From positions 3,596,001-3,660,000 of the forward strand of contig NZ_CP008953.1 in NCBI RefSeq assembly GCF_000732925.1: a DNA stretch of 64,000 nt. The letters run 5' to 3'. Position 1 is the stretch's first letter. The number at the start of each line of letters is the position of its first letter. Below are positions 30,313-39,138 of the stretch, piece by piece. The notes under the pieces are model-generated. The model was not told the DNA's origin. It ran no database searches and saw only the letters and a program-made list of their open reading frames with translations. Origin of the DNA: Amycolatopsis japonica. Its GTDB lineage: Bacteria > Actinomycetota > Actinomycetes > Mycobacteriales > Pseudonocardiaceae. Position numbers and translations under genes: made by a program.

Positions 30313-32382
30313 TCACTGCTCGATCGGCCAGGTTTCGTCCCGTAGTAACCGTTTGAGTACCTTCCCGGTCGCGTTCCGGGGCAGCTCCTCGACGAAGTAC
30401 ACGTCCCGCGGGACCGCGAAGCGGGCCAGCCGGTGGTGGATGTAGGCGCGGACGTCGTCCGCGCTCATCCGCGCGCCGCGTTTCGGGACGATGTACGCCG
30501 CGAACCGTTGCCCGAACTCGCGATCCGGCACGCCGATCACGGCGGCCTCGTGGACGCCGGGCAGGGCGACGATGGCCTCCTCGACCGGGCGCGGGGACAC
30601 GTTCTCCCCACCGGACACGATCATCTCGTCCGCCCGGCCGGTGACGAAGAGGCGGCCGGCGGCGTCCTGATAACCGACGTCGCCGGTCGCCATCAGGTTC
30701 TCCGCGCGGGGCACGCTGGCTCCGTCGGTGTAGCCCTCGAACAGCATGTCGTTGCCGACGAAGATCTGTCCCTCCCAGCCCGGTGGGACCCGCTTGTGGT
30801 CGTCGTCGAGGATGGCGACACGGGTACCGGGCGGGCAGCGGCCGGCGGTGGTCGGCGCCGCGCGCAAGTCCTCCGGCGTGGCGATGCTGGCCCACGAAAC
30901 CTCTGTGGAGCCGTAGAAGTTGTAGAGCACATCGCCGAAGGTGTCCATGAACTCGGTGACGATCGTGCCCGGCAGCGCGGATCCGCTGCTGGCGACGATC
31001 CGCAGCGACGAGAGGTCGTAGCGGCTGCGGATCCGTTCGGGCAGGTCGAGGATGCGCTGCAACATGATGGGGACGGCGAACAGCACACCGCACCGATGTT
31101 CGGCGATGGTCCGCAGGATCTCTTCGGCGTCGAACCGGCGGATCAGCGACAGCGAAGCCCGCACGGCCATCCCGATCTGCATCCCGGCGAGCCCCCAGCT
31201 GTGGAACAGCGGTGCGGCCACGACGAAGCGGTCCCCGGAGTGCAGCGGAATGCGGTCGAGCATGGCGGCCGACGTCGACAGTCCCTTCGGCGTCGGCCGT
31301 CGTGCGCCTTTCGGGGTTCCCGTGGTGCCCGAGGTGAGGACGACGAGCCTGCCGATCCGGTCCACGGGTTTGAGTTTGGTGGCGGGCACCCCGGCGATGA
31401 ACTGGTCGATCGTCGGGTAGCCGTTCTCGGTCTCCGGCCAGGTGGACAGCCGGAGGAAATCGCCGGGGATGTCGGCGATGATCCGCGAGAACTCGTCGTC
31501 GGCGAGCACCGCGACCGGTTTGTGCAGCCCGATCACGTCCGCGACCGCGCCGGCGGACAGGCCGGTGTTGAGCAGGATCGCGTCCACGCCGAGTTTGCTG
31601 CACGCGATCAGCGACTCGACCATCGTCGCGTGATTGCGGCACAGCAAGGCGATCCGGTCACGGGCGCGGACGCCGCGGGCCGCCAGCGAGTTCGCGAGCT
31701 GATTGCTGCGATCGGCCGTCTGCTTGAACGTCCGGACGTTGCGTTCGTCGTGCAGCGCGACTTCTTCGGGGACCCGCGCGGCGTTGGCCGAGTAGCCGCC
31801 GGCGACGGTGGCGCCCCATTGCGAAAGCGACGTGAGCTGCCGCGCGATCTTGTCCGGGCGCGCGGCCGCGAGCACTCCTGCCTTGATCAGCGTGCTCGCC
31901 GTGTGCAGCGTGGTGGCCTTGGTGTGCGCCGGTTCGTCCTGAGGTGACGCCGCCCGGCCCGAAAGGTGCAGATCGATCCGCCGGGCCGCCGCGCGGACGG
32001 TGCGTTTGAAGGACGCGGCGGACACGAGAGGGGAGTGCGGCGCCGGAAGCATCAGCTGCGCGAGGAGTTCCGTGCCACCGTCGGGGGCCTGCCGCAGCTC
32101 GACCGAGACCCAGATGCCGTCGTTCTCGACGCCGCACCACACGACGTGCTCGCCCGGCCGCCAGACCCGCGCCTCGATCTCGCCGACGACGAGCGTTCCC
32201 GGCCGCGGTTCCAGCCGGACAAGGCATTTCGGGCCGCGTCCGCGTTCGGCGGGACGCTGGATCTCGCACCAGCTGATCTCCGCGACGAACCTCGAGTAGG
32301 ACTCGGGATCGCCGATCACTTCCCAAACCTGGCCGGGGGAATGCCCGAGAATCGAGCTCGCCTGGACCACATCGTCTCGCAT
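30313..32382 (-). CDS. SRPBCC-acyl-CoA ligase fusion protein
   Basis: A 689-residue two-domain protein. Residues 1-145 form an SRPBCC (START-like) ligand pocket (SSILGHSPGQVWEVIGDPES, EIEARVWRPGEHVVW). After a linker, residues ~190-689 are an AMP-forming acyl-CoA ligase of the FadD type, with VLTSGTTGTPKGA, NFYGSTEVSWAS, FVTGRADEMIVSGGENV and the lysine in NATGKVLKRLLR. The fusion suggests that a hydrophobic acid is bound in the START-like pocket before activation. ATG 32382 starts the SRPBCC domain cleanly; the frame stays open upstream but with little sign of coding. Confidence 0.85.
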   Translation of the reverse strand: MRDDVVQASSILGHSPGQVWEVIGDPESYSRFVAEISWCEIQRPAERGRGPKCLVRLEPRPGTLVVGEIEARVWRPGEHVVWCGVENDGIWVSVELRQAPDGGTELLAQLMLPAPHSPLVSAASFKRTVRAAARRIDLHLSGRAASPQDEPAHTKATTLHTASTLIKAGVLAAARPDKIARQLTSLSQWGATVAGGYSANAARVPEEVALHDERNVRTFKQTADRSNQLANSLAARGVRARDRIALLCRNHATMVESLIACSKLGVDAILLNTGLSAGAVADVIGLHKPVAVLADDEFSRIIADIPGDFLRLSTWPETENGYPTIDQFIAGVPATKLKPVDRIGRLVVLTSGTTGTPKGARRPTPKGLSTSAAMLDRIPLHSGDRFVVAAPLFHSWGLAGMQIGMAVRASLSLIRRFDAEEILRTIAEHRCGVLFAVPIMLQRILDLPERIRSRYDLSSLRIVASSGSALPGTIVTEFMDTFGDVLYNFYGSTEVSWASIATPEDLRAAPTTAGRCPPGTRVAILDDDHKRVPPGWEGQIFVGNDMLFEGYTDGASVPRAENLMATGDVGYQDAAGRLFVTGRADEMIVSGGENVSPRPVEEAIVALPGVHEAAVIGVPDREFGQRFAAYIVPKRGARMSADDVRAYIHHRLARFAVPRDVYFVEELPRNATGKVLKRLLRDETWPIEQ

Positions 32383-32638
32383 GCGATTCGCCTCACCACG
32401 CGCGTTCGGGTGTTGACCGGGCCGCTGCCGGCGCCTCCTTCGTCGTTCAAGTTCGGCGAACCTACCAGCAATCGGCCGAACGCAATACTCCGAACGACCG
32501 CGGGTTCGCGTCCGCCCAAGGGAACCGTCTCGGACGAGGGTAAGTGTTCGGACCGCGCGACGCCCTCCGCCGACGGTGTTGATCGCGACGTCCGATTCTC
32601 GCCAGCCTCCGGCGCGTGAGGCGGCGAAGCTGACGAAC

Positions 32639-33364
32639 GTGACAGTTTCCACGACGGCGGCCGAGGCCGCGCACACCCGTATCGAGCCCGGAATCCTCTA
32701 CTTCGGCACCCCGGTGGTGCTCCTCTCGACGGTCGACCAGGCGGGCACCGTGAACCTGGCCCCGATGTCGTCGGCGTTCTGGCTCGGCTGGCGGGGCATG
32801 CTCGGGCTGGGCGCGAAATCCAAGACCGCGCAGAATCTCATGCGCAACCGTGAATGTGTTCTGAATCTCCCTTCCGACGCGCTGGCGGCCGCCGTCGACC
32901 GGCTGGCGCTGACCACCGGATCGGATCCGGTCCCGTCCCGCAAGTACGAACGCGGCTACCGGCACGAACCGGACAAGTTCGCCCGCGCCGGGCTCACCCC
33001 GGTCGCCTCGGAGACGGTCCGGCCGCCCCGTGTCGCGGAATGCCCGGTGACGATGGAGGCCGTCGTCGAGGCCGTCCATCCCCTCGCCGAAGACGATCCG
33101 AAACAACGCGGCGGCGTGCTCGTGTTCGAGGTGCGCGTCCAGCGCGTCCACGTCCACGACGACGTGCGGATGCCGGGTACCGAAGACCGGATCGACCCCG
33201 ACCGGTGGCGGCCGCTGATCATGAGCTTCCAGAAGCTCTACGGCCTCGGCCCGCAGGTCCATCCGTCGACGCTGGCGAAGATCCCGGAGCGGCTCTACCG
33301 CGGGCCCGACATCGAGCGGTCGCGGGCGAACGAGAACCGGTTCACCAACGGCAGCCAGCGCTGA
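32639..33364 (+). CDS. Flavin reductase-like (DIM6/NTAB) protein
   Basis: A 241-residue FMN-binding split-barrel protein. Motifs are GILYFGTPVVLLSTVDQAG near the N-terminus, NLAPMSSAFWLGWRGMLGLG (flavin-binding strand-turn), SKTAQNLMRNRECVLNLP, and a conserved long C-terminal part. Members reduce flavin or act as flavin-dependent oxidoreductases. GTG 32639 was chosen; TTG 32576 is a longer option. The 3' end overlaps the KAP NTPase gene by 70 bases in convergent orientation. Confidence 0.82.
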   Translation: MTVSTTAAEAAHTRIEPGILYFGTPVVLLSTVDQAGTVNLAPMSSAFWLGWRGMLGLGAKSKTAQNLMRNRECVLNLPSDALAAAVDRLALTTGSDPVPSRKYERGYRHEPDKFARAGLTPVASETVRPPRVAECPVTMEAVVEAVHPLAEDDPKQRGGVLVFEVRVQRVHVHDDVRMPGTEDRIDPDRWRPLIMSFQKLYGLGPQVHPSTLAKIPERLYRGPDIERSRANENRFTNGSQR

Positions 33365-35850
33365 TAGGACCCGGCCAGCAGTGGCCACGCTTCGCCGGAC
33401 AGGCCGCGTTCGAGCTTCGGCCGCAGTTCGTGGTCGTTCATCGAGGACACGATCTCGACGGCCTTGTCGTCGGGGTCGGTCCCCTCGATGGAGGCGAACC
33501 ACCGGACGGCGTCCGGATGTCCGACGTGGACCGCGAGCAGCACCAGCACCGCGCGGAACGGCGCCTCACGGTCACCGCCGGAGAGGAACTCCGCGAGGGC
33601 TTCTCCGGCGAACCGTGCCCGCAGCAGGCGATACAGGTTCAGGAGCCGTTTCGCGGCCCGAGGGGACCGGACGAGCGGGGCCAGCGTCGGCAGGAAGTCC
33701 AGTTCCTGCGCCGAGATCACCAAGCGAGGAGGGCGGACGTCTATTGTGGACTGTTCGGACGACGGTCGCGGTGCTTCCGCGCGAGGACGAAAACCGATCG
33801 CGACCGGAGAGCGGTCACCGGTGGCCTGATCCGTTCCGGCGGGTGCGGGCGCAGGGGTGGAGTCCTGGACCTCGGTGTCGGCGAGCCCGCGCACGAGCCC
33901 CGCGAACCCTGGATCGTCCATGGGGGACAACGTGAACGGCACCTGGAAGATCTTTTCGAGGTAACTCTCGGCGAAGGTTTCCGGGTCGTCGCCGAGCATC
34001 TCCTCGTAGTGCTGCTCGACGGCCTTCTTGAGCCATCGGGAGTCGACACCCACCACGACGACGAACACGGGCAGGGCCAGCAGGAGATGGATGGCTTCGA
34101 GGACCTGGACGACGACCTTGGGCGGGCAGCGGTCGAGGTCGTCGATGTAGAGAACGGTCCGTTCGATCTTGCCGGAACCGTGCGGGACCTCCGCGAGCAT
34201 CGTCGCGAACGTTTCGAGATCCTTGCGCAGCAAGGAGACCACGCCCAGATGCTCGACGTAGTCCGAGACCCGGGACTCGGCGAACGCCACGAGGTCCAGC
34301 CCCGGCGCGAGTTCGGTGACCGCCTTTTCGAGCCGGTCGGATTCCGCGTCCAGTTCGGCCAGGCGCCGCTCGGTTTCTTCGTCCTCTTCGGACGGACCGC
34401 CGAGTTTGTCGAGCGCCTGGTGGATCCGGTCCGCGCTGGCGCGCATCCGCAGGACGACGGTCAGCGCGGAACTCACCAGCGTGAGCCCGCCGAGCACGCC
34501 GGAGACCTGTGACCGGCCGACGAGCAAGGTGACCACCAGGACCGTCACCAGCCCACCGATCAGGATCAGGAGCGGAACCGGATCCTGCCGCAGGCGTCGC
34601 CAGAATTCGGCGACGTCCGAACGCACCCCGCCGGTCTCCTGCGCGAGGCGTTCGAGATCCTCGGCGGTCGGCTGGTCGACGCCGATCCTGGACGCGATCC
34701 ACGCCTTGTCCGCCTCGGTGAGGCTGTCGAACACCGCGAGGACGTATTCGCGCGGCTTCCGTCGCCTTCGTTTCGCTTGTTTCTGCTGGGCCGTCAGGGT
34801 TCTGCGTTCGAGGCGGACCGCGCTGAGCCTGCCGAGCAGGGTCTTCTCGGTCTTGCGGCGTTCGGCGAGCAGGTCGGCCTGGCGCTGAAGATCGTTCTCG
34901 GCGCCGCTCGCGGCGAGGTTGTCGAAGATATGCGTGGCGAGGCTGGCGAGGAGGTTCGCCTCGCTGTAATGCCAGGCGTTGAAACTGATCTGGCGGACAC
35001 TCGAACAGTAGGAGGACACGGACTTCCCGTGCGCGCCCGCCTCGGTTTCGGCCGTCCGCGCGGAATCGGCGAGCTCGCGGACGCGCAGCTGCATCTGCCG
35101 CATGAAGAAGCTCTTGCCCGAACCCCAGCTGCCGAACAGGCCGATGGACAGGGGAGGGGTGATCATGCGTGAGACCACCAGGTCGGCGAGCATGCGCACG
35201 TCGGTGCCGATGCCGAGGCGGTCGACGCCGTCGTCGGTGTCGGGCCGGTAATCGGCGACGTGGGCGGCGAACGGATCCGGATCGGCGTGCTCGGACGCGG
35301 CGGGATTGGACGCGGCGGCGATCTCGTCGATCGTGCGGATGGGGCCCATCCCGGGGAACATCTCCTCGGCCCGCATTCGTTCCCGGGTGGAGAGGTCAGG
35401 TCCGATACGGAGGACCGTCGGCGCGAGCTGATCGATCGCCGCGCGGAGTTCCGGGTGGTCGTACTGGCTCGCGTCGATGAGGCCCAGCACCCGGCGCCGG
35501 TGATCGATCTCCAGCCATTTGGTCACCGCGACGGGGGCGCGTCCGAGGGTCTGGGGCAGTTTCTGGTCGAGCCAGAGCGTCGCCGGTCCGTGGTACCGGT
35601 CCGACATGAGGTCGTCGATCTCCGGCTCGACGATCAGTTCCATTCCGGGGTACGTCACGGTCAGGGCCTGCAAAGCCGATCGCCTCGCACCCGAGTAGAC
35701 CTCGTGGACGACGAGGGTGAACCGGCTGTCGGACGTGAGCGCCGCGATGAGCTGCTGGTCGATGTCCCGTGGCAGGTAAGGGCCAGGCTTCGTGCCCGGC
35801 GCCTTGTTCATCAGCAGGATCGACGGATTGACATCGCGTACCAGCACCAT
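33295..35850 (-). CDS. KAP-type P-loop NTPase with degenerate N-terminal domain
   Basis: An 851-residue protein. The KAP domain has Walker A GSWGSGKS (240-247), the family block SFNAWHYSEANLLASLATHI, two transmembrane helices inserted inside the NTPase (about 424-445 and 450-468), Walker B VLYIDDLDR (566-574) and KIFQVPF. The first ~180 residues resemble an actinobacterial ATPase module (GPYLPRDIDQQLIAAL) in which the P-loop has decayed to VHEVYSGARRSAL, followed by a Walker B-like LWLDQ. KAP NTPases are membrane-associated and some serve in phage defence. No defence partner is adjacent. GGGAGGGG precedes the ATG. Confidence 0.85.
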   Translation of the reverse strand: MVLVRDVNPSILLMNKAPGTKPGPYLPRDIDQQLIAALTSDSRFTLVVHEVYSGARRSALQALTVTYPGMELIVEPEIDDLMSDRYHGPATLWLDQKLPQTLGRAPVAVTKWLEIDHRRRVLGLIDASQYDHPELRAAIDQLAPTVLRIGPDLSTRERMRAEEMFPGMGPIRTIDEIAAASNPAASEHADPDPFAAHVADYRPDTDDGVDRLGIGTDVRMLADLVVSRMITPPLSIGLFGSWGSGKSFFMRQMQLRVRELADSARTAETEAGAHGKSVSSYCSSVRQISFNAWHYSEANLLASLATHIFDNLAASGAENDLQRQADLLAERRKTEKTLLGRLSAVRLERRTLTAQQKQAKRRRRKPREYVLAVFDSLTEADKAWIASRIGVDQPTAEDLERLAQETGGVRSDVAEFWRRLRQDPVPLLILIGGLVTVLVVTLLVGRSQVSGVLGGLTLVSSALTVVLRMRASADRIHQALDKLGGPSEEDEETERRLAELDAESDRLEKAVTELAPGLDLVAFAESRVSDYVEHLGVVSLLRKDLETFATMLAEVPHGSGKIERTVLYIDDLDRCPPKVVVQVLEAIHLLLALPVFVVVVGVDSRWLKKAVEQHYEEMLGDDPETFAESYLEKIFQVPFTLSPMDDPGFAGLVRGLADTEVQDSTPAPAPAGTDQATGDRSPVAIGFRPRAEAPRPSSEQSTIDVRPPRLVISAQELDFLPTLAPLVRSPRAAKRLLNLYRLLRARFAGEALAEFLSGGDREAPFRAVLVLLAVHVGHPDAVRWFASIEGTDPDDKAVEIVSSMNDHELRPKLERGLSGEAWPLLAGSYQRWLPLVNRFSFARDRSMSGPR

Positions 35851-35957
35851 TCGTGGTCCCCTCCCAAGGCCGAACGGAAGGGCAGTCTAGAGGGCGAGTG
35901 CTCAGCTGTGGGTGAAACTCCGCATCCGTTCGGTCACCGCTCGCTACGTTGGATCTC

Positions 35958-37208
35958 ATGACGGGGGAGCGGCTCGACGGCAGGTACGCGAAGCTCTGGG
36001 CGGCGAGTACGACGTCCGCGCTGGGCAGTGGTCTCGCGACGGTGGCGGCACCGTTGCTGATCGCGTCCCGCACCGACGAACCGCTCGTGGTCTCGGGCGG
36101 ATTCGCGGTGGCGTGGTTGCCCTGGCTGCTCTTCTCGCTGCCGGGCGGGGTGCTGGTCGACAGGGTGGACCGGCGGAAGCTGATGATCACCCTGGACTGG
36201 ATCCGCGTACCCGCCGTCGCGCTGCTGGCCGTCGCGATCACGGCGGGAAACGTCGGCATCGCCCTGCTCTACGCCGTCCTTTTCGTGATCAACGCGAGCG
36301 AGGTCGTGTTCCGGACGGCGAGCGGGGCGATGCTGCCCGCGATCGTCCCGAAGGCCTTGCTGGAGCGGGCGAACGGGCGGCTGTACGCGGGGACGACGCT
36401 GGCCCACGGCATGCTTTCCGGTCCACTGAGCGGATTCCTGTTCGGCGTCGCGGCGAGTATCCCGTTCTACGTCAACGCCGGCACGTACGCGGTCAGCGCC
36501 CTGCTGCTCGGGCTCATCGCCGGTGCCTATCGTTCACGGCCCGGCGACGAACCCGGCGAGCCCGTGGTGCGTCGCTCGATGCGGGCGGAGGTGGCCGAGG
36601 GATTCCGGTGGCTGGCCGGTCAGCGTCTGCTGCGGACCATGGTCGGGCTGATCGGCATGCTGAACCTGACGCTGGTCGCGGCCACGTCCGTGCTGGTGTT
36701 GCTGGCGAAAGAGCGGCTCCAGCTGGGTTCCGTCGGCTACGGCCTGCTGTTCACCTGCATGGCGGTGGGCGGGCTGCTCGGCTCGGTCACCGGCGACCGG
36801 CTGATCGCGTGGTGCACACCGACCTGGACGTTGCGGATCGGTTTGCTGATCGAAGCCGCGACCCATCTGGTGCTGGCGACGAGCACGAACGCGCCGGTCG
36901 TCGGGGTGACCTTGTTCCTGTTCGGGGTGCACGGCGCGCTGTGGGGCATCGTCGCCAGCTCCCTGCGTCAGCGGCTCACCCCGCCGGACATGCTCGGCCG
37001 GGTCGGCAGCACCAGCCTGTTCATCATCGCGGGCGGCAACTGCGTCGGCGCGTTGCTCGGCGGCGCGGTGGCGTCGAAATTCGGGCTGACGACGCCGTAC
37101 TGGGCCGGTTTCGTGGTGGCGGTGCTCGTTTCCGCGCTCACCTGGCGGGTGTTCGACCGTGCGGTCGTCTCCGCGGCCTACGCGGAAGAACCCGCGGTCA
37201 GCCGTTGA
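35958..37208 (+). CDS. MFS transporter (EntS-like)
   Basis: A 416-residue MFS protein with about twelve membrane segments and the MFS_3/EntS features: LWAASTTSALGSGLATVAAP at the N-terminus, GGVLVDRVDRRKLM between helices 2 and 3, a charged central loop, and SSLRQRLTPPDMLGRVGS after helix 10. These transporters export siderophores, macrolides or other small molecules. ATG 35958 was chosen over TTG 35949; no strong ribosome site is visible and the transcript may be nearly leaderless. It overlaps folE by 11 bases at the 3' ends. Confidence 0.86.
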   Translation: MTGERLDGRYAKLWAASTTSALGSGLATVAAPLLIASRTDEPLVVSGGFAVAWLPWLLFSLPGGVLVDRVDRRKLMITLDWIRVPAVALLAVAITAGNVGIALLYAVLFVINASEVVFRTASGAMLPAIVPKALLERANGRLYAGTTLAHGMLSGPLSGFLFGVAASIPFYVNAGTYAVSALLLGLIAGAYRSRPGDEPGEPVVRRSMRAEVAEGFRWLAGQRLLRTMVGLIGMLNLTLVAATSVLVLLAKERLQLGSVGYGLLFTCMAVGGLLGSVTGDRLIAWCTPTWTLRIGLLIEAATHLVLATSTNAPVVGVTLFLFGVHGALWGIVASSLRQRLTPPDMLGRVGSTSLFIIAGGNCVGALLGGAVASKFGLTTPYWAGFVVAVLVSALTWRVFDRAVVSAAYAEEPAVSR

Positions 37209-37794
37209 TGCCGGTGAGGGCGAAGAATTCCTGCCGCGAGCGGGCGTCTTCGCGAAGCGTGCCGAGCAGGGTGGAGGTGACGGTGCTCGACCCGACGGCC
37301 TGCACGCCGCGCAACGTCATGCACGAGTGCTCCGCTTCGATCACCACGCCGACGCCACGGGGTTCGAGCTGCTCTTCGAGCCAGTCGGCGACCTGCTTCG
37401 TCAGGCGCTCCTGAACCTGCGGACGGCAGGCGAAATGCTCGACGATCCTCGCCAGTTTGGACAGGCCGAGGATCCGGTCGCCGGGCAGGTAACCCACGTG
37501 CGCGACGCCGACGAACGGCAGCAGGTGGTGCTCGCAGACGGACCGGACCGGGATTCCCCTGGCGAGGACGAGTTCGTCGTAGCCCTCGTCGTTGGGGAAG
37601 GTCGTGAGGTCGAACGGGCGAGGGGTGAAGAGTTCGGCGTACGCGCGCGCCATCCGGCCCGGCGTGCCGCGGAGGCTCTCGGAGTCCAGTGAGATGCCCA
37701 GTGCGGTGAGGAGATCGGCGGCCGCGGCCTCGGCGGCCGCCAGGTCCGGCCCCGGCCCGGTTTCGTGCACGACGCGCAAGGCGGGAGTGGACAT
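37198..37794 (-). CDS. folE: GTP cyclohydrolase I
   Basis: A 198-residue enzyme that converts GTP to dihydroneopterin triphosphate, the first step of folate and pterin synthesis. The zinc ligands are in VCEHHLLPF and HSCMTLRGV, and the catalytic region LRGTPGRMARAYAELF is conserved. AGGAGG stands just before the ATG. Genomes of this type usually carry another folE in the main folate cluster, so this may be a second copy. A metal-repressed role is possible but no operator was recognised. It is divergent from the cysteine-rich HTH regulator. Confidence 0.93.
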   Translation of the reverse strand: MSTPALRVVHETGPGPDLAAAEAAAADLLTALGISLDSESLRGTPGRMARAYAELFTPRPFDLTTFPNDEGYDELVLARGIPVRSVCEHHLLPFVGVAHVGYLPGDRILGLSKLARIVEHFACRPQVQERLTKQVADWLEEQLEPRGVGVVIEAEHSCMTLRGVQAVGSSTVTSTLLGTLREDARSRQEFFALTGING

Positions 37795-37930
37795 TGGGCC
37801 TCCTAGGCTGAACGCGATCCCCAGTGGTTATTTAACCAAGACTTTTGGGTGTTTTGCCACCCGCGGGCTCATCTTACATGGTAGATCCCTGATCCAGAGT
37901 GTTCCGTCGGTTGAGATAGGCGATATCGTG

Positions 37931-38647
37931 GTGTACGTGACAGTGCCCGATCCGGACGGCCTCGACGTCCCCGCCATCGCCGCGGTGGCGGCTCTCGACG
38001 ACGACCTTCGCCGGGGTATGTACGCCTACGCGCGGCGCGAGCGGCGCCCGGTCACCCGGGACGAGGCGGCGGCCGCGGTGGGGATCTCCCGCAAGCTCGC
38101 AGCCTTCCATCTCGACAAACTCGTGGACGCCGGGCTGCTCAGATTCGGTTTCGCGGCGGGCCCGGTGGTGAAGGTGGGGCGCAGGCCGAAGGTCTACGAA
38201 CCCGTCGACGACACCATCCAGGTGCAGCTTCCCGCCCGGCGGCACGAGTTGCTCGCGGACATCCTCGCCGAGGCCGTGCTCGCCGAGGAGACCGGTGAGA
38301 CGGCGAGGGAGGCCGTCCGCCGCGTCGCGGGGGAGCGGGGCTTCGCGGCGGGTGAGGAGGAACGCGCGCGGACACGGCCCGGCAGGCTCGGTGCCGAACG
38401 TGCGCTCACCGTGGCCGAAGGGATGCTTCGCCGCTATGGCTTCGAACCGAGCCGGGACAGCAGGACCTGCGTCCGGTTGCGGAACTGTCCGTTCCATCCG
38501 CTGGCCGAGAAGGCCCCGGACCTGGTCTGCGGGATCAACCAGGCCTTCTTGGCCGGTTTCCTGAACGGCGTGCGCGCCGGGAACGTGGAAGCGGCCCTCG
38601 TTCCCGGCGCGGCCGAGTGCTGTGTGGAGCTACGGCAGGCCGAATAG
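37931..38647 (+). CDS. HTH regulator with C-terminal cysteine cluster
   Basis: A ~238-residue regulator. The N-terminal winged helix reads RRPVTRDEAAAAVGISRKLA followed by AFHLDKLVDAGLLRFGF. The C-terminal half holds five cysteines, C180, C186, C200, C230 and C231 (CVRLRNCPFHPLAEKAPDLV, AAECCVEL), a spacing like that of SufR-type iron-sulfur regulators. An iron-sulfur cluster sensor is therefore likely. GTG 37931 has GAGATAGG upstream; GTG 37937 is also possible. It is divergent from folE across a 136-base gap that is unusually AT-rich (TTATTTAACC near 37828). Confidence 0.8.
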   Translation: MYVTVPDPDGLDVPAIAAVAALDDDLRRGMYAYARRERRPVTRDEAAAAVGISRKLAAFHLDKLVDAGLLRFGFAAGPVVKVGRRPKVYEPVDDTIQVQLPARRHELLADILAEAVLAEETGETAREAVRRVAGERGFAAGEEERARTRPGRLGAERALTVAEGMLRRYGFEPSRDSRTCVRLRNCPFHPLAEKAPDLVCGINQAFLAGFLNGVRAGNVEAALVPGAAECCVELRQAE

Positions 38648-38651
38648 CCCG

Positions 38652-39104
38652 TCAGGCGGCGCCGGCGATCTGCCGGGTGGCGACGTTGAGCCGGTTCCAG
38701 GTGTTGATGGCGGCGATCGAGAGGACCAGGCTGGAGAGCTGCTTTTCGTCGTAATGACGAGCCGCCTCGTTCCAGACCGCGTCGTCGACCGGGTCGGCCC
38801 GGTCCGCGATCCGGGTGAGTGCCTCGGCCAGCGCGAGCGCCGCGCGTTCGGCGTCGGTGTAGTAGGCGGTGTCGCGCCACGCCGCCACGGTGAAGATGCG
38901 CTCGTCGGACTCGCCTGCCTTGCGCATTTCCTTGGTGTGCATGTCCAGGCAGCCGCTGCAGCCGTTGATCTGGCTCGCGCGGACGTGCATGAGGTAGTGC
39001 GTGGTGTTCGGGACACCGGTGTCGCCGGCCGATTCCGACAACGCGATCAAGGCTTTCAGGGTGGCGGGGTTCGACAGGGCGGGGTTCGGGATGCGGGTTT
39101 CCAT
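38652..39104 (-). CDS. Carboxymuconolactone decarboxylase/AhpD-like protein
   Basis: A 150-residue all-helical AhpD-fold protein. The redox motif is INGCSGCLDMHTKEMRKAGE, with the CxxC and following histidine used in alkylhydroperoxidase activity. It has the C-terminal LVLSIAAINTWNRLNV typical of the YnjA/YciW branch, whose members have the same length. It probably reduces peroxides with thiol partners. It sits 34 bases downstream of the SDR gene on the same strand and ends 4 bases from the HTH gene. Confidence 0.9.
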   Translation of the reverse strand: METRIPNPALSNPATLKALIALSESAGDTGVPNTTHYLMHVRASQINGCSGCLDMHTKEMRKAGESDERIFTVAAWRDTAYYTDAERAALALAEALTRIADRADPVDDAVWNEAARHYDEKQLSSLVLSIAAINTWNRLNVATRQIAGAA

Positions 39105-39138
39105 ACCGGTCTGACGGATCCCGAAGCGGAGATGTGAC

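Noticed and set aside
33295..35850. KAP NTPase as part of a multi-gene phage-defence island
   Set aside because: Neighbours are a flavin reductase and an MFS transporter with normal composition; no nuclease, reverse transcriptase or methylase is near, so only the single gene is noted.
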